Of a stretch of DNA of 64,000 nucleotides, positions 24,524 through 33,713 are shown in pieces. The notes beneath the pieces are model-generated. The model did no database searches. It saw only the letters and a list, made by a program, of their open reading frames with translations, and had not been told where the DNA came from. Source of the stretch: Pseudarthrobacter sp. NIBRBAC000502772 (GTDB lineage Bacteria; Actinomycetota; Actinomycetes; Actinomycetales; Micrococcaceae); the NCBI RefSeq assembly GCF_006517235.1, contig NZ_CP041188.1, forward strand, positions 4,464,001 through 4,528,000, in the 5' to 3' direction. Position numbers and translations under genes: made by a program. Within the stretch, counting starts at the first letter, position 1. The number at the start of each line of letters is the position of its first letter.

Positions 24524-25507
24524 CTACCGCTGGGTGGTTCCGCTGGCGGTGGCGCCCAGCATGGCGAGCTCGGCCCGGCTGGGCAGGCCCTCCCAGTCGC
24601 CAGCCGTGCTGACGGCGAAAGCCCCCATAACGGCGCCGCGCTGCAGGCGGCCGGCAACGTCCTCGCCGTCGAGCAGGGCAGAGAGGTAGCCGGCCGTGAA
24701 GGCGTCCCCCGCGCCCACGGTATCGATGCTTGTCACCGCCACGGCGGGAGCCTCGAACCGTCCGGCGTCGGTATGGACCCCGGCGCCGGCTGCTCCCCGC
24801 TTGACCACGACTTCCCCAACCCCCTGCTCCAGCAACGAGGCAGCGAGCGCAGTTTCGGCGTCGTCGTACCCCATGGAATCGGAGCCGCTCAAGGCGGCGG
24901 ACGCCACGAGGTCCAGTTCGTAGTCGGACGCTATCAGGATGTCGGCGTGCCGGGCGATGGGGCCCAGCACGGCGCGGGCCTCGTCCCGGGACCAGAGCCG
25001 GCCGCGGTAATTGACGTCGAGGGAGACCACCACACCGTCGGCTGCGGCGCGCTCGGCAGCGTATTCAAACGCCTTCCGGGCTTCCGGGCTGAGCGCGGGG
25101 GTGATTCCGGTCAGGTGCAGCACGCGCGGGCCGGCACCGAGGGCACTGTCCACGTCGTCCCGGCTGACGGTGGAACCGGCCGAACCCGCGCGGTAGTAGA
25201 AGGCCCGGGTGACGTCCGCGGTCCGCTGCTCGAGGAACATCACGCCCGTGCTGCGGGACGGATCCACCCGGCACTGCGTCCCGATACCCTCGGAGCGGAG
25301 CTGCCGCAGGATGAATTCGCCGTGCGGATCGGCGCCGACTGCACCGGCCCACGCGACTGTGTGTCCCAGCCGCGCAACCCCCACGGCGACGTTCGATTCG
25401 GCGCCGGCCACGTGCATGGCCAGGCTGCCGCCGGCGGACAGCGGCCCGGCGGCCCGCAGCGACACCATGGATTCGCCGAACGTCAGGAGGTCGACGGCGG
25501 CGCTCAC
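24524..25507 (-). CDS. PfkB-family sugar kinase (2-dehydro-3-deoxygluconokinase/galactonokinase)
   Basis: A 327-residue ribokinase-fold enzyme: start LLTFGESMVSLRA, HVAGAESNVAVGVARLGHTV (substrate Asn/Gly patch), and the C-terminal anion hole DTVGAGDAFTAGYLSALL. Last gene of the galactonate operon, overlapping the aldolase gene by 4 nt. By position it phosphorylates 2-keto-3-deoxygalactonate, the product of DgoD, before aldol cleavage. It is the KdgK type of fold, not the DgoK family of E. coli. Confidence 0.88.
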   Translation of the reverse strand: MSAAVDLLTFGESMVSLRAAGPLSAGGSLAMHVAGAESNVAVGVARLGHTVAWAGAVGADPHGEFILRQLRSEGIGTQCRVDPSRSTGVMFLEQRTADVTRAFYYRAGSAGSTVSRDDVDSALGAGPRVLHLTGITPALSPEARKAFEYAAERAAADGVVVSLDVNYRGRLWSRDEARAVLGPIARHADILIASDYELDLVASAALSGSDSMGYDDAETALAASLLEQGVGEVVVKRGAAGAGVHTDAGRFEAPAVAVTSIDTVGAGDAFTAGYLSALLDGEDVAGRLQRGAVMGAFAVSTAGDWEGLPSRAELAMLGATASGTTQR

Positions 25508-26265
25508 CGCACGCCCGCGGCGGCGGTTGCTGCGGCGGTCGCTACGGTCGCCGCGGCCGTCCGGCGGGCAAAGGAGTCCGCCAGGTCCACAAACGCGCGG
25601 GCACGCCCGCGCATCGGGGCCAGGTCACCGCCGGAGCCGGCATCGCCGAACAGCGGTCCGCCAAGTCCGACGGCGATCGCGCCGGCTTCCCAGTAGCCCG
25701 CCGCTTCGTCAATGCCCACGCCGCCGACGGCGATGAACGGGATCCCGGGGAAGGGATCGCGCAGCGCCTTGAGGTAGCCGGGGCCGCCGATGGAGGCGGG
25801 GAACAGCTTGATGGCTGTGGCCCCGCGGTTCATCGCTTCGTACGCCTCGCTGGGCGTCAGGGCACCGGCCAGCACCGGGATTCCCCGCCGCGCCGATTCC
25901 TGGATGGATGCGGCCAGGGACGGCGTGACCATGAACTGGCCGCCGGCCTCGGCGACGTTGTCCACGTCCTGAACCGTCAGGACGGTTCCGCCGCCGACGT
26001 AGCAGCCCGCCGGTGCGGCGGCACGGACCTCGCGGATGGCATCCAGCGCCCCCGGCGTGGTCAGGGCGATCTCGACGAACGTGAACCCTTCCGCCATCGC
26101 GGCGAGGGCGGCCTGCGCCGCGGCCTTGCCGTCGGTGCCGCGCACGATTCCCACGAGCCGCGACTCCCGGATTCCGGCCAGCAGGCTTTCGGGCGTGATG
26201 TTCGTGCTGTTCGTGATGTTCGTGCTGTCAGAAACGTCAGTGCTGTCAGTCATGTTGTTTACCAT
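25504..26265 (-). CDS. KDPG/KDPGal-type aldolase
   Basis: A 253-residue class I aldolase of the Eda/DgoA family. Core motifs are FVEIALTTPG (catalytic Glu), CYVGGGTVLT, FMVTPSLA, TPSEAYEAMNRGATAIKLFP (Schiff-base Lys) and FIAVGGVGIDEA. It should split 2-keto-3-deoxy-6-phosphogalactonate to pyruvate and glyceraldehyde 3-phosphate. The N-terminus carries a Thr/Asn/Ser-rich repeat (STNITNSTNIT) and the C-terminus an Ala/Thr tail, both beyond the barrel. The ATG overlaps the end of dgoD by 7 nt (ATGGTAA junction). Confidence 0.9.
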   Translation of the reverse strand: MVNNMTDSTDVSDSTNITNSTNITPESLLAGIRESRLVGIVRGTDGKAAAQAALAAMAEGFTFVEIALTTPGALDAIREVRAAAPAGCYVGGGTVLTVQDVDNVAEAGGQFMVTPSLAASIQESARRGIPVLAGALTPSEAYEAMNRGATAIKLFPASIGGPGYLKALRDPFPGIPFIAVGGVGIDEAAGYWEAGAIAVGLGGPLFGDAGSGGDLAPMRGRARAFVDLADSFARRTAAATVATAAATAAAGVR

Positions 26266-27407
26266 TCTGCAAAGGATCCGTCCGAGTGGCGCCAGACCGG
26301 CCCGCGCCAGGCATGGCCGCGCTTGTCCGCCGCGCGGACCACGGCCTCGTCGATTTCAATGCCGAGGCCGGGACCGGTCAGCCGTTCAATGTGGCCGTCC
26401 ACGAACTTCAGCGGGGACTTGTCCACCACGTAGTCCAGGACTTCGGCGCCTTTGTTGTAGTGGATGCCGATGCTCTGTTCCTGGATCAGGAAGTTGGGCG
26501 TCGCGAAGCCCACCTGCAAGCACGCCGCCAGGGCCAGCGGCCCCAGCGGGCAGTGCGGGGCCAGCTGGACGTCGTAGATCTCCGCCAACGAGGCGATCTT
26601 GCGGACCTCGGTGATGCCGCCGGCGTGCGAAAGGTCCGGCTGGGCCACGGCGATGCCGGCCTGCAGGGCGGGCAGGAATTCCTGCCGGCTGTAGAGCCGC
26701 TCACCGGTGGAAACCGGCGTCGTGGTTGACGAGGTGAATTCGCGCAGCAGGTGCGTGTTTTCCGGGACGACGGGTTCCTCGAGGAAGAACGGCCGGTACG
26801 GTTCCAGCAGCGGCGCCACCCGGCGGGCGTTGGCGAGGCTGAAGCGGCCGTGGAAGTCAACCGCGACGTCACGGTGGTCCCCCAGCACCTCGCGGGCCGC
26901 GGCAACACGGCGGACGACGCCGTCGATCTCGGCCACCGAGGCGACGGGGCTCATCCGGCCGCTGGCATTCATCTTGACGGCGGTCAGGCCCACTTCCAGC
27001 TGGGCGCTGATCTGGTCCGCCACCTCGTTCGGCTCATCCCCGCCCACCCAGCCGTACATCCGGATCCTGTCGCGGACGTGGCCGCCCAGGAGCTGGTGCA
27101 CGGGGGTGTTGAAGTGCTTGCCCGCGATGTCCCACAGTGCCTGGTCCAGTCCCGAGACGGCGCTGGCCAGGATGGGTCCGCCGCGGTAGAAGGAACCTTT
27201 GGTCATGACCTGCCAGTGGTCCTCGATCCGGAGGGCGTCGTTGCCGATCAGCAGCTCCGAGAGCTGCCCGACGGCGGTGCGGACCGTTTCGCTGCGCCCC
27301 TCGCAGGTTGCCTCGCCCCAGCCGACAATCCCGCTCTCGGTCTCGATCCGAACAAACAGCCACCGCGGCGCGACGAGGAAGGTTTCAATTCTGCTGATGA
27401 GTGTCAT
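26259..27407 (-). CDS. dgoD: D-galactonate dehydratase
   Basis: A 382-residue enolase-superfamily enzyme very like E. coli DgoD along its length: FVRIETESGIVGWGEATCEG, KGSFYRGGPILASAVSGLDQ, DVAVDFHGRFSLANARRVAP, YRPFFLEEPVVPENT, QPDLSHAGGITE, VQLAPHCPLGPLALAACLQ, QSIGIHYNKGAE and the ending WRHSDGSFAEW. It dehydrates D-galactonate to 2-keto-3-deoxygalactonate. Metal ligands (Asp, Glu, Glu) and the two catalytic His stretches are present. It is centrally placed in the operon, 7 nt after the second permease. Confidence 0.95.
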   Translation of the reverse strand: MTLISRIETFLVAPRWLFVRIETESGIVGWGEATCEGRSETVRTAVGQLSELLIGNDALRIEDHWQVMTKGSFYRGGPILASAVSGLDQALWDIAGKHFNTPVHQLLGGHVRDRIRMYGWVGGDEPNEVADQISAQLEVGLTAVKMNASGRMSPVASVAEIDGVVRRVAAAREVLGDHRDVAVDFHGRFSLANARRVAPLLEPYRPFFLEEPVVPENTHLLREFTSSTTTPVSTGERLYSRQEFLPALQAGIAVAQPDLSHAGGITEVRKIASLAEIYDVQLAPHCPLGPLALAACLQVGFATPNFLIQEQSIGIHYNKGAEVLDYVVDKSPLKFVDGHIERLTGPGLGIEIDEAVVRAADKRGHAWRGPVWRHSDGSFAEW

Positions 27408-27414
27408 GCCGGAC

Positions 27415-28332
27415 CTAGCCCTTAGTAGCTCCGGCGGTCATGCCGGAGACGATGTACTTCTGCGTGAAGAGCGCAATGATCATGATGGGGATGGTCACCA
27501 CGGTGGCGGCCGCCATGAGTCCGCCCCAGTCGATGCTCGCGTAGGAGACGAAGTCGAAGATCGCCACCGGCAGCGTCTTGGTCTTGGACCCGGAGAGCAC
27601 CAGGGCGAACATGAAGTTGTTCCACGAGAAGATGAAGGACAGGATGCCGGCAGTGGCCATGCCGGCCACGGACAGCGGCAGGGTGATGCGCTGGAACGCG
27701 CCGATGGGGGTGAGTCCGTCCACCTGCGCCGATTCCTCCAGTTCCAGCGGGAGCGAATCGAAGTAGCTCATCATGATGTAGACGATCAGCGGCAGGGCAA
27801 CGAACATGTGGCTGAGGATCAGCACCTCGAACCCGCCCACCATTTTCAGGTTGGAGAACACGTAGTACCAGGGCACCAGCAACGAGACGCCCGGGATGAC
27901 GCGGGCCATCAGGACCACCAGGGCCGAGCGGTGCATGGTGAACCGGCTCATGGCGTACGCGGCCGGGACGCCCAGCACCAGCGACAGGGCCGTGGAGACA
28001 AAGGCCACCCAGAAGCTGTTGAAGATGAAAACGAAGTAGTTGTTGCGCTGCAGCACGTTTGCGTAGTTCTCGAACGTGGGGCTGAAGATGAACGATTTGG
28101 CGGTGTCGTAGATGTCAACGTTGGTCTTCAGCGAGGCCAGCAGCATCCAGAACAGCGGTGCCACCAGGAACAGCACCACGGCGATCAGGGCCGCGACGCG
28201 GAAGACCTTGTAGGCGCGGGTGCCGAGGGGCTTCTTCGGCCGGCGGACCGGCCGGGGCTGCCGGGGCTGCCGGGGCTGCCCGGCGGACGCTTGGGCTTTG
28301 GTGTTTTCTGTGTTTTCTGACAGAACGGTCAT
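27415..28332 (-). CDS. Carbohydrate ABC transporter permease (MalG type)
   Basis: A 305-residue inner-membrane protein with six helices and the EAA loop ELEESAQVDGLTPIGAFQRI facing the ATPase. The true start is the ATG at 28332, overlapping the stop of the first permease (ATGA); the open frame extends further upstream only as a shadow of that gene. The first 35 residues contain a QPRQPRQPRP repeat and are basic. It pairs with the MalF-type permease upstream. Confidence 0.93.
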   Translation of the reverse strand: MTVLSENTENTKAQASAGQPRQPRQPRPVRRPKKPLGTRAYKVFRVAALIAVVLFLVAPLFWMLLASLKTNVDIYDTAKSFIFSPTFENYANVLQRNNYFVFIFNSFWVAFVSTALSLVLGVPAAYAMSRFTMHRSALVVLMARVIPGVSLLVPWYYVFSNLKMVGGFEVLILSHMFVALPLIVYIMMSYFDSLPLELEESAQVDGLTPIGAFQRITLPLSVAGMATAGILSFIFSWNNFMFALVLSGSKTKTLPVAIFDFVSYASIDWGGLMAAATVVTIPIMIIALFTQKYIVSGMTAGATKG

Positions 28333-29279
28333 TTGCTTACCGCTTTCTTGCGCATGGTCAGCAGCCACATGGAGCCGATGATGATCATGAAGAACAGGAT
28401 CAGCACCGCGGAGGACAGCCCGTACTGGTTGTAGTCGAAGCTCAGCCCGTAGGCGTAGACGTTCAGGGTCTCCACTTCGTGGAAGGACCCGCCGCCCTTG
28501 CCCTTGGTGGCGTACAGGATGTCGAAGGTCTTCAGGGCGTCGATGCCCCGGAGCAGGATGGCCACAATCACCGTGGGCATCATCAGGGGCAGCGTGATGA
28601 AGAAAAAGCGCTGGAACGCGTTGGCTCCGTCCATGCGTGCCGCCTCGTCGGGCTCCTCGGAAAGGGAGGTCAGGCCGGCGAGCAGGATCAGGACCACCAT
28701 GGGGGTCCACTGCCACACGTCCATGAAGATGGTGGTGCCGAGCGCGGTGTCCTGGCCGGAGAGCCAGGGCTGGGCGGGGATGCCCACAGCGGCGAGCAGC
28801 TGGTTCGCGAACCCGATGTTGGGGTCGAAGATCAGCCGCCACATCATGCCGACGGCCACCGGGGTTGCCACGAGCGGCAGCAGGATGGCCACGCGGACCC
28901 ACTTTTCGCCGCGGAAGGGCCGCCAGAGCAGCAGGGCGATGCCCATGCCGAGCGCCACTTCGCAGACCAAGGCAATGCCGGTGAAGGTGAGGGTGCGGCC
29001 CACAGCGGGCCAGAAGCGTTCGACGTCGGACAGGACCGTCAGGTAGTTTTCCAGGCCGATGAATTCGGTGGCTGCGCGGACGGAGCCCTGCGAATCGGTG
29101 AGGCTCAGGTACAGCGTCCAAGCCAGCGGGAAGATGATCAGGACGCCGACGAAGGCCATCGCCGGGGCTGCGAAGAGCCATTTGCGGTGCCGGTTGGCCC
29201 AGTCAGAGAATTTTTCGCGGGCACCGGGAGCACGGCCTGCGTTCCGGGCTGCGCTGCGGGGAGGAGTCATTACAGACAT
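28329..29279 (-). CDS. Carbohydrate ABC transporter permease (MalF type)
   Basis: A 316-residue protein with six membrane helices. The EAA loop reads LSEEPDEAARMDGANAFQRF. It forms the translocation channel with the MalG-type permease, which starts inside its stop codon. It lies 122 bp downstream of the binding-protein gene, with two stem-loops between. No ATPase gene is present in the operon; a shared MsiK-type ATPase elsewhere is likely. Confidence 0.93.
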   Translation of the reverse strand: MSVMTPPRSAARNAGRAPGAREKFSDWANRHRKWLFAAPAMAFVGVLIIFPLAWTLYLSLTDSQGSVRAATEFIGLENYLTVLSDVERFWPAVGRTLTFTGIALVCEVALGMGIALLLWRPFRGEKWVRVAILLPLVATPVAVGMMWRLIFDPNIGFANQLLAAVGIPAQPWLSGQDTALGTTIFMDVWQWTPMVVLILLAGLTSLSEEPDEAARMDGANAFQRFFFITLPLMMPTVIVAILLRGIDALKTFDILYATKGKGGGSFHEVETLNVYAYGLSFDYNQYGLSSAVLILFFMIIIGSMWLLTMRKKAVSK

Positions 29280-29317
29280 GGTTCACCTAAGGAGTCGGGG
29301 GGTGAAGAATGGCCGGG

Positions 29318-29391
29318 GCGGGACGGCAGCGTCACTGCCGTCCCGCCGGGGCTGTTGCGTGCACCGGGCCTCATTGGCTGAGGCCCCGTGC
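29318..29391 (-). promoter_or_regulatory. Two stem-loops between the binding-protein and permease genes
   Basis: First stem GCGGGACGGCAG/CTGCCGTCCCGC (29318-29346, 5-nt loop); second stem GCACCGGGCCTCA/TGAGGCCCCGTGC (29361-29391, one mismatch). They begin about 10 nt after the binding-protein stop. Such structures commonly protect the upstream binding-protein mRNA and lower read-through into the permeases. Confidence 0.65.
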
Positions 29392-29401
29392 ACCGCGTGC
29401 G

Positions 29402-30697
29402 TTACTTCTTTTCGCTGTCCAGGAACTTCTGGAAGGCCACGTGGGCCGAGTCTGCTGCGGCGGACGCGTCGGCGCCGGTGATGCTGGCAACGATCGGCTC
29501 GCCCACGATTTCGCGGGCCTTGCCTACGGTGACTACCTCGGGACGGTCGTGGCCCACACCGTTTTTGGCGCTGGCGGCAATGGCTTCGGCCAGGTCCTTC
29601 GGGTACGTGGAGGTTCCCGCGGAGTCAGCCCAGACGGAGGCTCGGGGTCCGGGGACGCCGGCCTTCTGCGCGGCCAGGGTGCGTTCCTTGCTGGTGGCCC
29701 ACTGGATGAACTTCCAGCCGTTGTCCTGGTTGCCCGAGGCCTCGTTCACTGCCAGGCCCCAGGACGGGATGTTGTACGGCTTGGAACCGGCGGGACCGGC
29801 GGGCAGGGCGGCGAACCCGACTGTCTCGGCCACCTTGGACTTGGCCGGATCGGTGGCGTTCTTGTAGAGCGAGTCCGCCTCGGTGTAGAAGGCGGCCTTG
29901 CCCTGTGTGAAGATTGCCATCGCCTCGGGCCAGCTCATATCCGTGCTGACGTTGGCGGGGCCGTAGTTCCTGATCAGGCCGCCGTAGTACGCGTAGGCCT
30001 CTTTGGCAGCGTCCGAGTTGACGGTGGACTTGCCGCTGGAGTCGGTGAAGTCGCCGCCGAAGCTGTACAGGAAGCTGGAGAACTGGGTGACGGCGGCGGA
30101 CTTGCCGGTGCGGGCCACAAAGCCGGCCGTGTCCGCGTTGGCTTCCTTGATGGCCTTGGCGGCCGCCTCAAGCTCCTCCATGGTCTTGGGGACCTCAAGG
30201 CCGGCGGCCTTGAGCAGGTCCTTGCGGTAGTAGAGGACTTCGCGCTCGGTGATGATGGGGACGCCCACAACCTTGCCGTCCGCGGTGGTGGCCTTGACCG
30301 GTCCCTCCTGGTAGTCCTTCCAGTCCCAGCCGGAATCCGAGGAGACCTTGCTGGTCAGGTCCGCGAGGTAGCCGTTCTTCGCGAACGCCTTGCCTTCCTG
30401 GAGCGGGCGGTACATCATCACGTCGATCTCGTCGCTGCCTGCGTTGAGCTTGACGTTGTACTGGTCCGACAGCTGGTCTTCGCCCAGCTGGGTCAGTTCC
30501 ACCTTGAGCCCCGAGGATTTCTCGAATTCCGGGATGGCGGCCTTGATGCCTTCGGTCCAGACGTGGTTTGCGAGAGTTACCCGGACGATGCCGGATTCCT
30601 TGGCGTCGCTGCTGCCGCTGCCTCCGCCGCAGGCGGTGAGCCCCATGGAAAGTGCCGCGGCGACTGCCGCGTACTTCATTACTGAACGTCGCTTCAT
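29402..30697 (-). CDS. Extracellular sugar-acid-binding lipoprotein (ABC transporter)
   Basis: A 431-residue family 1 solute-binding protein. The N-terminus MKRRSVMKYAAVAAALSMGL ends in the lipobox LTACGG, so it is a membrane-tethered lipoprotein. Typical elements include GIVRVTLANHVWTEGIKAAI, EIDVMMYRPLQEGKAFAKNG and NIPSWGLAVNEASGNQDNGW. AAGGGAG stands 5 nt before the ATG. As first gene of the galactonate operon it should capture D-galactonate or a precursor. It is divergent from the GntR/FCD regulator. Confidence 0.94.
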   Translation of the reverse strand: MKRRSVMKYAAVAAALSMGLTACGGGSGSSDAKESGIVRVTLANHVWTEGIKAAIPEFEKSSGLKVELTQLGEDQLSDQYNVKLNAGSDEIDVMMYRPLQEGKAFAKNGYLADLTSKVSSDSGWDWKDYQEGPVKATTADGKVVGVPIITEREVLYYRKDLLKAAGLEVPKTMEELEAAAKAIKEANADTAGFVARTGKSAAVTQFSSFLYSFGGDFTDSSGKSTVNSDAAKEAYAYYGGLIRNYGPANVSTDMSWPEAMAIFTQGKAAFYTEADSLYKNATDPAKSKVAETVGFAALPAGPAGSKPYNIPSWGLAVNEASGNQDNGWKFIQWATSKERTLAAQKAGVPGPRASVWADSAGTSTYPKDLAEAIAASAKNGVGHDRPEVVTVGKAREIVGEPIVASITGADASAAADSAHVAFQKFLDSEKK

Positions 30698-30760
30698 GAC
30701 GACTCCCTTGCTTCCAGGCTGACGTCACTGTCCAGCCATCTACAAATGCATCTTTACATC

Positions 30761-30777
30761 TGCTCTGGAAGAGAGCA
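30761..30777. promoter_or_regulatory. Inverted repeat in the galactonate divergent promoter
   Basis: TGCTCT (30761-30766) and AGAGCA (30772-30777) with a 5-bp spacer lie between the binding-protein gene and the GntR gene. It is the clearest dyad in the interval and a candidate operator. A TGACGTCA palindrome lies nearer the binding-protein start. Confidence 0.35.
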
Positions 30778-30832
30778 TAGGTAAATAAGGCAGACTTAAA
30801 CAACCCCTTTTGGCAACCAGTATGATTTATCT

Positions 30833-31666
30833 ATGAAAACCCCAAAGGCGGAGTCCCCTACCGACCGGCATACTGCGTTGGTCCAGAGCCTGGGACTCGC
30901 CATTGCGGAGGGGTCCCTCGCGCCGAATTCGGTAGTGCGGCTGGACGAGCTGGAGGCGCAGCACAAGGTCTCCCGCTCCGTGGTCCGGGAAGCCGCCCGC
31001 GTTCTGTCATCCAAAGGCATGCTGGCATCCCGCAGGCGGTTCGGCACCGTGGTGCAGCCCGAAGAGGCCTGGAACCTTTACGATCCCCAGGTGATCCGGT
31101 GGCGGCTGGCCTCGTCCCGGCGTCTGGAGCAGCTTCAGGCCCTCAACGAACTCCGTGGCGCGATCGAACCACAAGCTGCCCGGCTCGCAGCCGAACGGGC
31201 GTCCTGGGATGCCGGCAGCGATCTTGTCTCACTGGCTGCGCGGTTGTGGGCCGCGGGCCAGCGCGGGGCGCAGGAGGAATTCCTCCTGCTGGACGTGGAG
31301 TTCCATGCCGCCGTCCTCAACGCATCAGGCAACGCCATGTTTGCGCAGTTCCAGTCACTTGTGACAGAGGTCCTCACCGGCCGGACGGAGCACGGCCTGA
31401 TGCCACACCTGCCCCACCACGAAGCACTGCAGCTGCACGTTGACGTGGCCAGCGCCATCCAGCGCGGTGAGGCCGGCGCCGCCCATGCCGCCATGAGCAG
31501 GATCGTGGAACAGTTCGCTGAGGAAGTGGGCTATATCTGGTCCGAGCACAACCAGGGCGAGTCGCCGGATGCTTCCCCTCAGCACACAACCCCGCAGCAC
31601 ACAACAGAGGCCGACGGCGCCCCCCAATTGCCGCCGTCGGCCTCCCTTTCCACCACCGACAGCTAG
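30833..31666 (+). CDS. GntR/FCD-family regulator of the galactonate operon
   Basis: A 277-residue regulator: winged helix (LGLAIAEGSLAPNSVVRLDE, HKVSRSVVREAARVLSSKGM), then an all-helical FCD ligand domain (LRGAIEPQAARLAAE, LDVEFHAAVLNASGN, HHEALQLHVDVASAIQRGEA) with the metal-binding Asp/His positions. The C-terminal 35 residues are a Gln/His/Thr/Pro-rich tail with a PQHTTPQHTT repeat. Divergent position implies that it is the DgoR-like repressor released by galactonate. Its end overlaps the convergent subtilase gene by 4 nt. Confidence 0.9.
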   Translation: MKTPKAESPTDRHTALVQSLGLAIAEGSLAPNSVVRLDELEAQHKVSRSVVREAARVLSSKGMLASRRRFGTVVQPEEAWNLYDPQVIRWRLASSRRLEQLQALNELRGAIEPQAARLAAERASWDAGSDLVSLAARLWAAGQRGAQEEFLLLDVEFHAAVLNASGNAMFAQFQSLVTEVLTGRTEHGLMPHLPHHEALQLHVDVASAIQRGEAGAAHAAMSRIVEQFAEEVGYIWSEHNQGESPDASPQHTTPQHTTEADGAPQLPPSASLSTTDS

Positions 31667-33513
31667 AACGAACCCGTGGTGAACTGCCACGTCTTCGTGG
31701 CCAACTGATTCCCTGCGAGGTCGCGGATGGACGTCCCGCCGCCGGTTACAGTCACCGTGTATTTCGTCTTGGCTGCCAAGGTGTTCTGCGGGTCCAGGAT
31801 CCACTGATTGGTGGTGCCGTTGCGGAAGACGACGGCCGTGACCACGGCCCCGGTGGCGGCGTTCTTCACCGTGAACGTGGCGGCGCTGACGCCCTGGACC
31901 GGCTCACTGAAGGTCACCGAAAGGTTGTTGTTCCGCCTGACGAGTTGGGAGTTGCTGCCCGGCGTGAACCCTGTGACCGTGGGCGCCGGGCCGGTGGTGA
32001 ACGTCCAGCTCGTGCCGGCCAAGGGCGTGCCTGCGGTGTCGCGGATGGCGGTGGCGCCGCCCACCAGCGTCGCCGTGAAGGTGGCATCCGCGGCCAGGTT
32101 GGCGGAGGGATCGAGGGTGGCCGTTTTGGTTGTGGCGTTGTAGCTGACCGTTGCCGGGATGGCGGTGCCGGCGGCGTTCCGGAGCACAAACGTTCCGGCA
32201 CCAACACCCTGGACGGCCTTGCTGAACGTGGCCGTCACGTTGCTGGCCACGGGCACCGCCGTCGACTGTGCTGCGGGTGATTTGGCCGTAACTGTGGGGG
32301 CAGGCGCCACAGGAGCCGGTGCGGGCGCAGGTGCCGGTGCCGGTGCGGCGGCGTACAGCAGGCGGTTCGGCGTTCCGGTGCCGATGCCCGTGATGGCGCC
32401 GGCAGTGGCGTTCGAGGCCAACGACGCAGCGACCTGGGCGGGCGTGAGCGCCGGGTTCTGGGACAGCAACACGGCCGCGGCGCCGGCCGTGTGGGGCGCT
32501 GCCATGGATGTGCCGGACATGGAAGCGGTTGCGGTGGCCGAGCTGTACGAAGCGGAGACAATACCGACGCCGGGTGCATACAGATCCACGCAGGAACCGA
32601 AGTTGGAGAAGGAGGCCTGACGGTCGGCGGAATCGCTGGCTGCCACCGTGACCGCTGCGGGGAGCCGCGCCGGCGAGCTCCCGCAGGCGTCCGCGGCAGA
32701 GTTGCCGGCGGCAACCACTGCAGTAACGCCGTCGTTAATGACACCTTGGAGCGCCGAATCCACGGCCGCGCTGGCCACTCCGCCCAGGCTCATGTTCACC
32801 ACGGCGGGGGTTCCCGCGGAGTGGTTGGCGGCGATCCAGTCCAGGCCGGCAACGACGTCGGAGTTGAAGCCGGAGCCGGAGCAGTCCAGCACCCGGACGG
32901 GGACGATCGTCGCGGCCTTGGCCACGCCGTACGTGGTTCCGGCCACCGATCCGGCCACATGGGTGCCGTGGCCGTTGCAGTCGCCGGATCCGCGGCCATC
33001 GGCTACTGCTGTCCAGCCTGCTGCCACGCGGCCGGCAAACTCTGAGTGCGACGCCAGCACGCCGGTGTCCACCACGTACGCGTTGACTCCGGCGCCGGCG
33101 GCCGTCCAGGTGTAGGAACCCGAAAGGGGCAGGGGCCGCTGGTCCACGCGGTCCAACCCCCATGGCGCGGGCTGCTGCGTTGCGGAGAGTGTGATGGGCG
33201 CATCCACTTCAACCGACGCGACGCCCGCCGCATGGGACAATGCCGCGGCTTGCGCCGGCGTCGCCGTGACCACGGCGCCACGCAGGGCGTGCGAAAAGGA
33301 GCGGCCGACGCCGAGGCCCTGGGACTTGAGGCGCGCCGCCTCCGCCGGGACGTCCGTTTCCGCGGTGAAGCGGACCAGATAGCGGACGCTTGCGTCTTTG
33401 CCGCCCGGGGCAAGGGGCGGTGCAACGGCGGCGGCGGGCAGGCCCGAGGCGGTCAGGGCCACAACAGAAATCAGCATGGCGGCAGCGGTCAGCACAAAAC
33501 GGAAGGTGCGCAT
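31663..33513 (-). CDS. Secreted S8 serine protease (subtilase) with two Ig-like domains
   Basis: A 616-residue exported protease. A signal peptide ([20 protein letters not shown]) is followed by an I9 propeptide ([20 protein letters not shown]). The catalytic domain has Asp in YVVDTGV, His in [13 protein letters not shown], Asn in [10 protein letters not shown] and Ser in [14 protein letters not shown]. An Ala-Pro linker leads to two Big_5/SbsA-like Ig domains ([40 protein letters not shown]). It probably degrades extracellular protein. There is no sortase signal. Confidence 0.94.
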   Translation of the reverse strand: MRTFRFVLTAAAMLISVVALTASGLPAAAVAPPLAPGGKDASVRYLVRFTAETDVPAEAARLKSQGLGVGRSFSHALRGAVVTATPAQAAALSHAAGVASVEVDAPITLSATQQPAPWGLDRVDQRPLPLSGSYTWTAAGAGVNAYVVDTGVLASHSEFAGRVAAGWTAVADGRGSGDCNGHGTHVAGSVAGTTYGVAKAATIVPVRVLDCSGSGFNSDVVAGLDWIAANHSAGTPAVVNMSLGGVASAAVDSALQGVINDGVTAVVAAGNSAADACGSSPARLPAAVTVAASDSADRQASFSNFGSCVDLYAPGVGIVSASYSSATATASMSGTSMAAPHTAGAAAVLLSQNPALTPAQVAASLASNATAGAITGIGTGTPNRLLYAAAPAPAPAPAPAPVAPAPTVTAKSPAAQSTAVPVASNVTATFSKAVQGVGAGTFVLRNAAGTAIPATVSYNATTKTATLDPSANLAADATFTATLVGGATAIRDTAGTPLAGTSWTFTTGPAPTVTGFTPGSNSQLVRRNNNLSVTFSEPVQGVSAATFTVKNAATGAVVTAVVFRNGTTNQWILDPQNTLAAKTKYTVTVTGGGTSIRDLAGNQLATKTWQFTTGSF

Positions 33514-33678
33514 GGCGGGGTCCTAGTGTGACGGTCTGGATCGATGCTGGCGGCAACAAATCCCCGCCTATCACCAGATTAGGAGCCCGCCACGCGCCGC
33601 GGCCGGGAATTGAGCTGATCTTGCGCCAACCCTTCGGCGCCTGCGGAATTCTTGAGGGACCGTCCCCGCTCCGCCGAC

Positions 33679-33709
33679 CCTTCCGATCAGCCTTCCGATC
33701 AGCCTTCCG
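33679..33709. repeat. 12-bp tandem repeat (2.6 units)
   Basis: CCTTCCGATCAG is repeated twice, followed by CCTTCCG, in the 200-bp gap between the subtilase and epimerase genes, just past the epimerase stop. The rest of the gap shows nothing else. Confidence 0.6.
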
Positions 33710-33713
33710 CGAT

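Noticed and set aside
26200..26250. Short repeats (GTGCTGTTCGTGATGTTCGT) that could suggest a CRISPR-like array
   Set aside because: They are adjoining codon repeats inside the aldolase gene with no spacers of fixed size.
27415..29181. A 588-codon open frame spanning both galactonate permease genes
   Set aside because: Only the part from 28332 is permease 2; the upstream part is an Arg/Pro-rich shadow of permease 1 read in another frame.
32290..32345. GGTGCGGGCGCAGGTGCCGG-type repeat
   Set aside because: Encodes the Ala-Pro linker between the protease and Ig domains of the subtilase.
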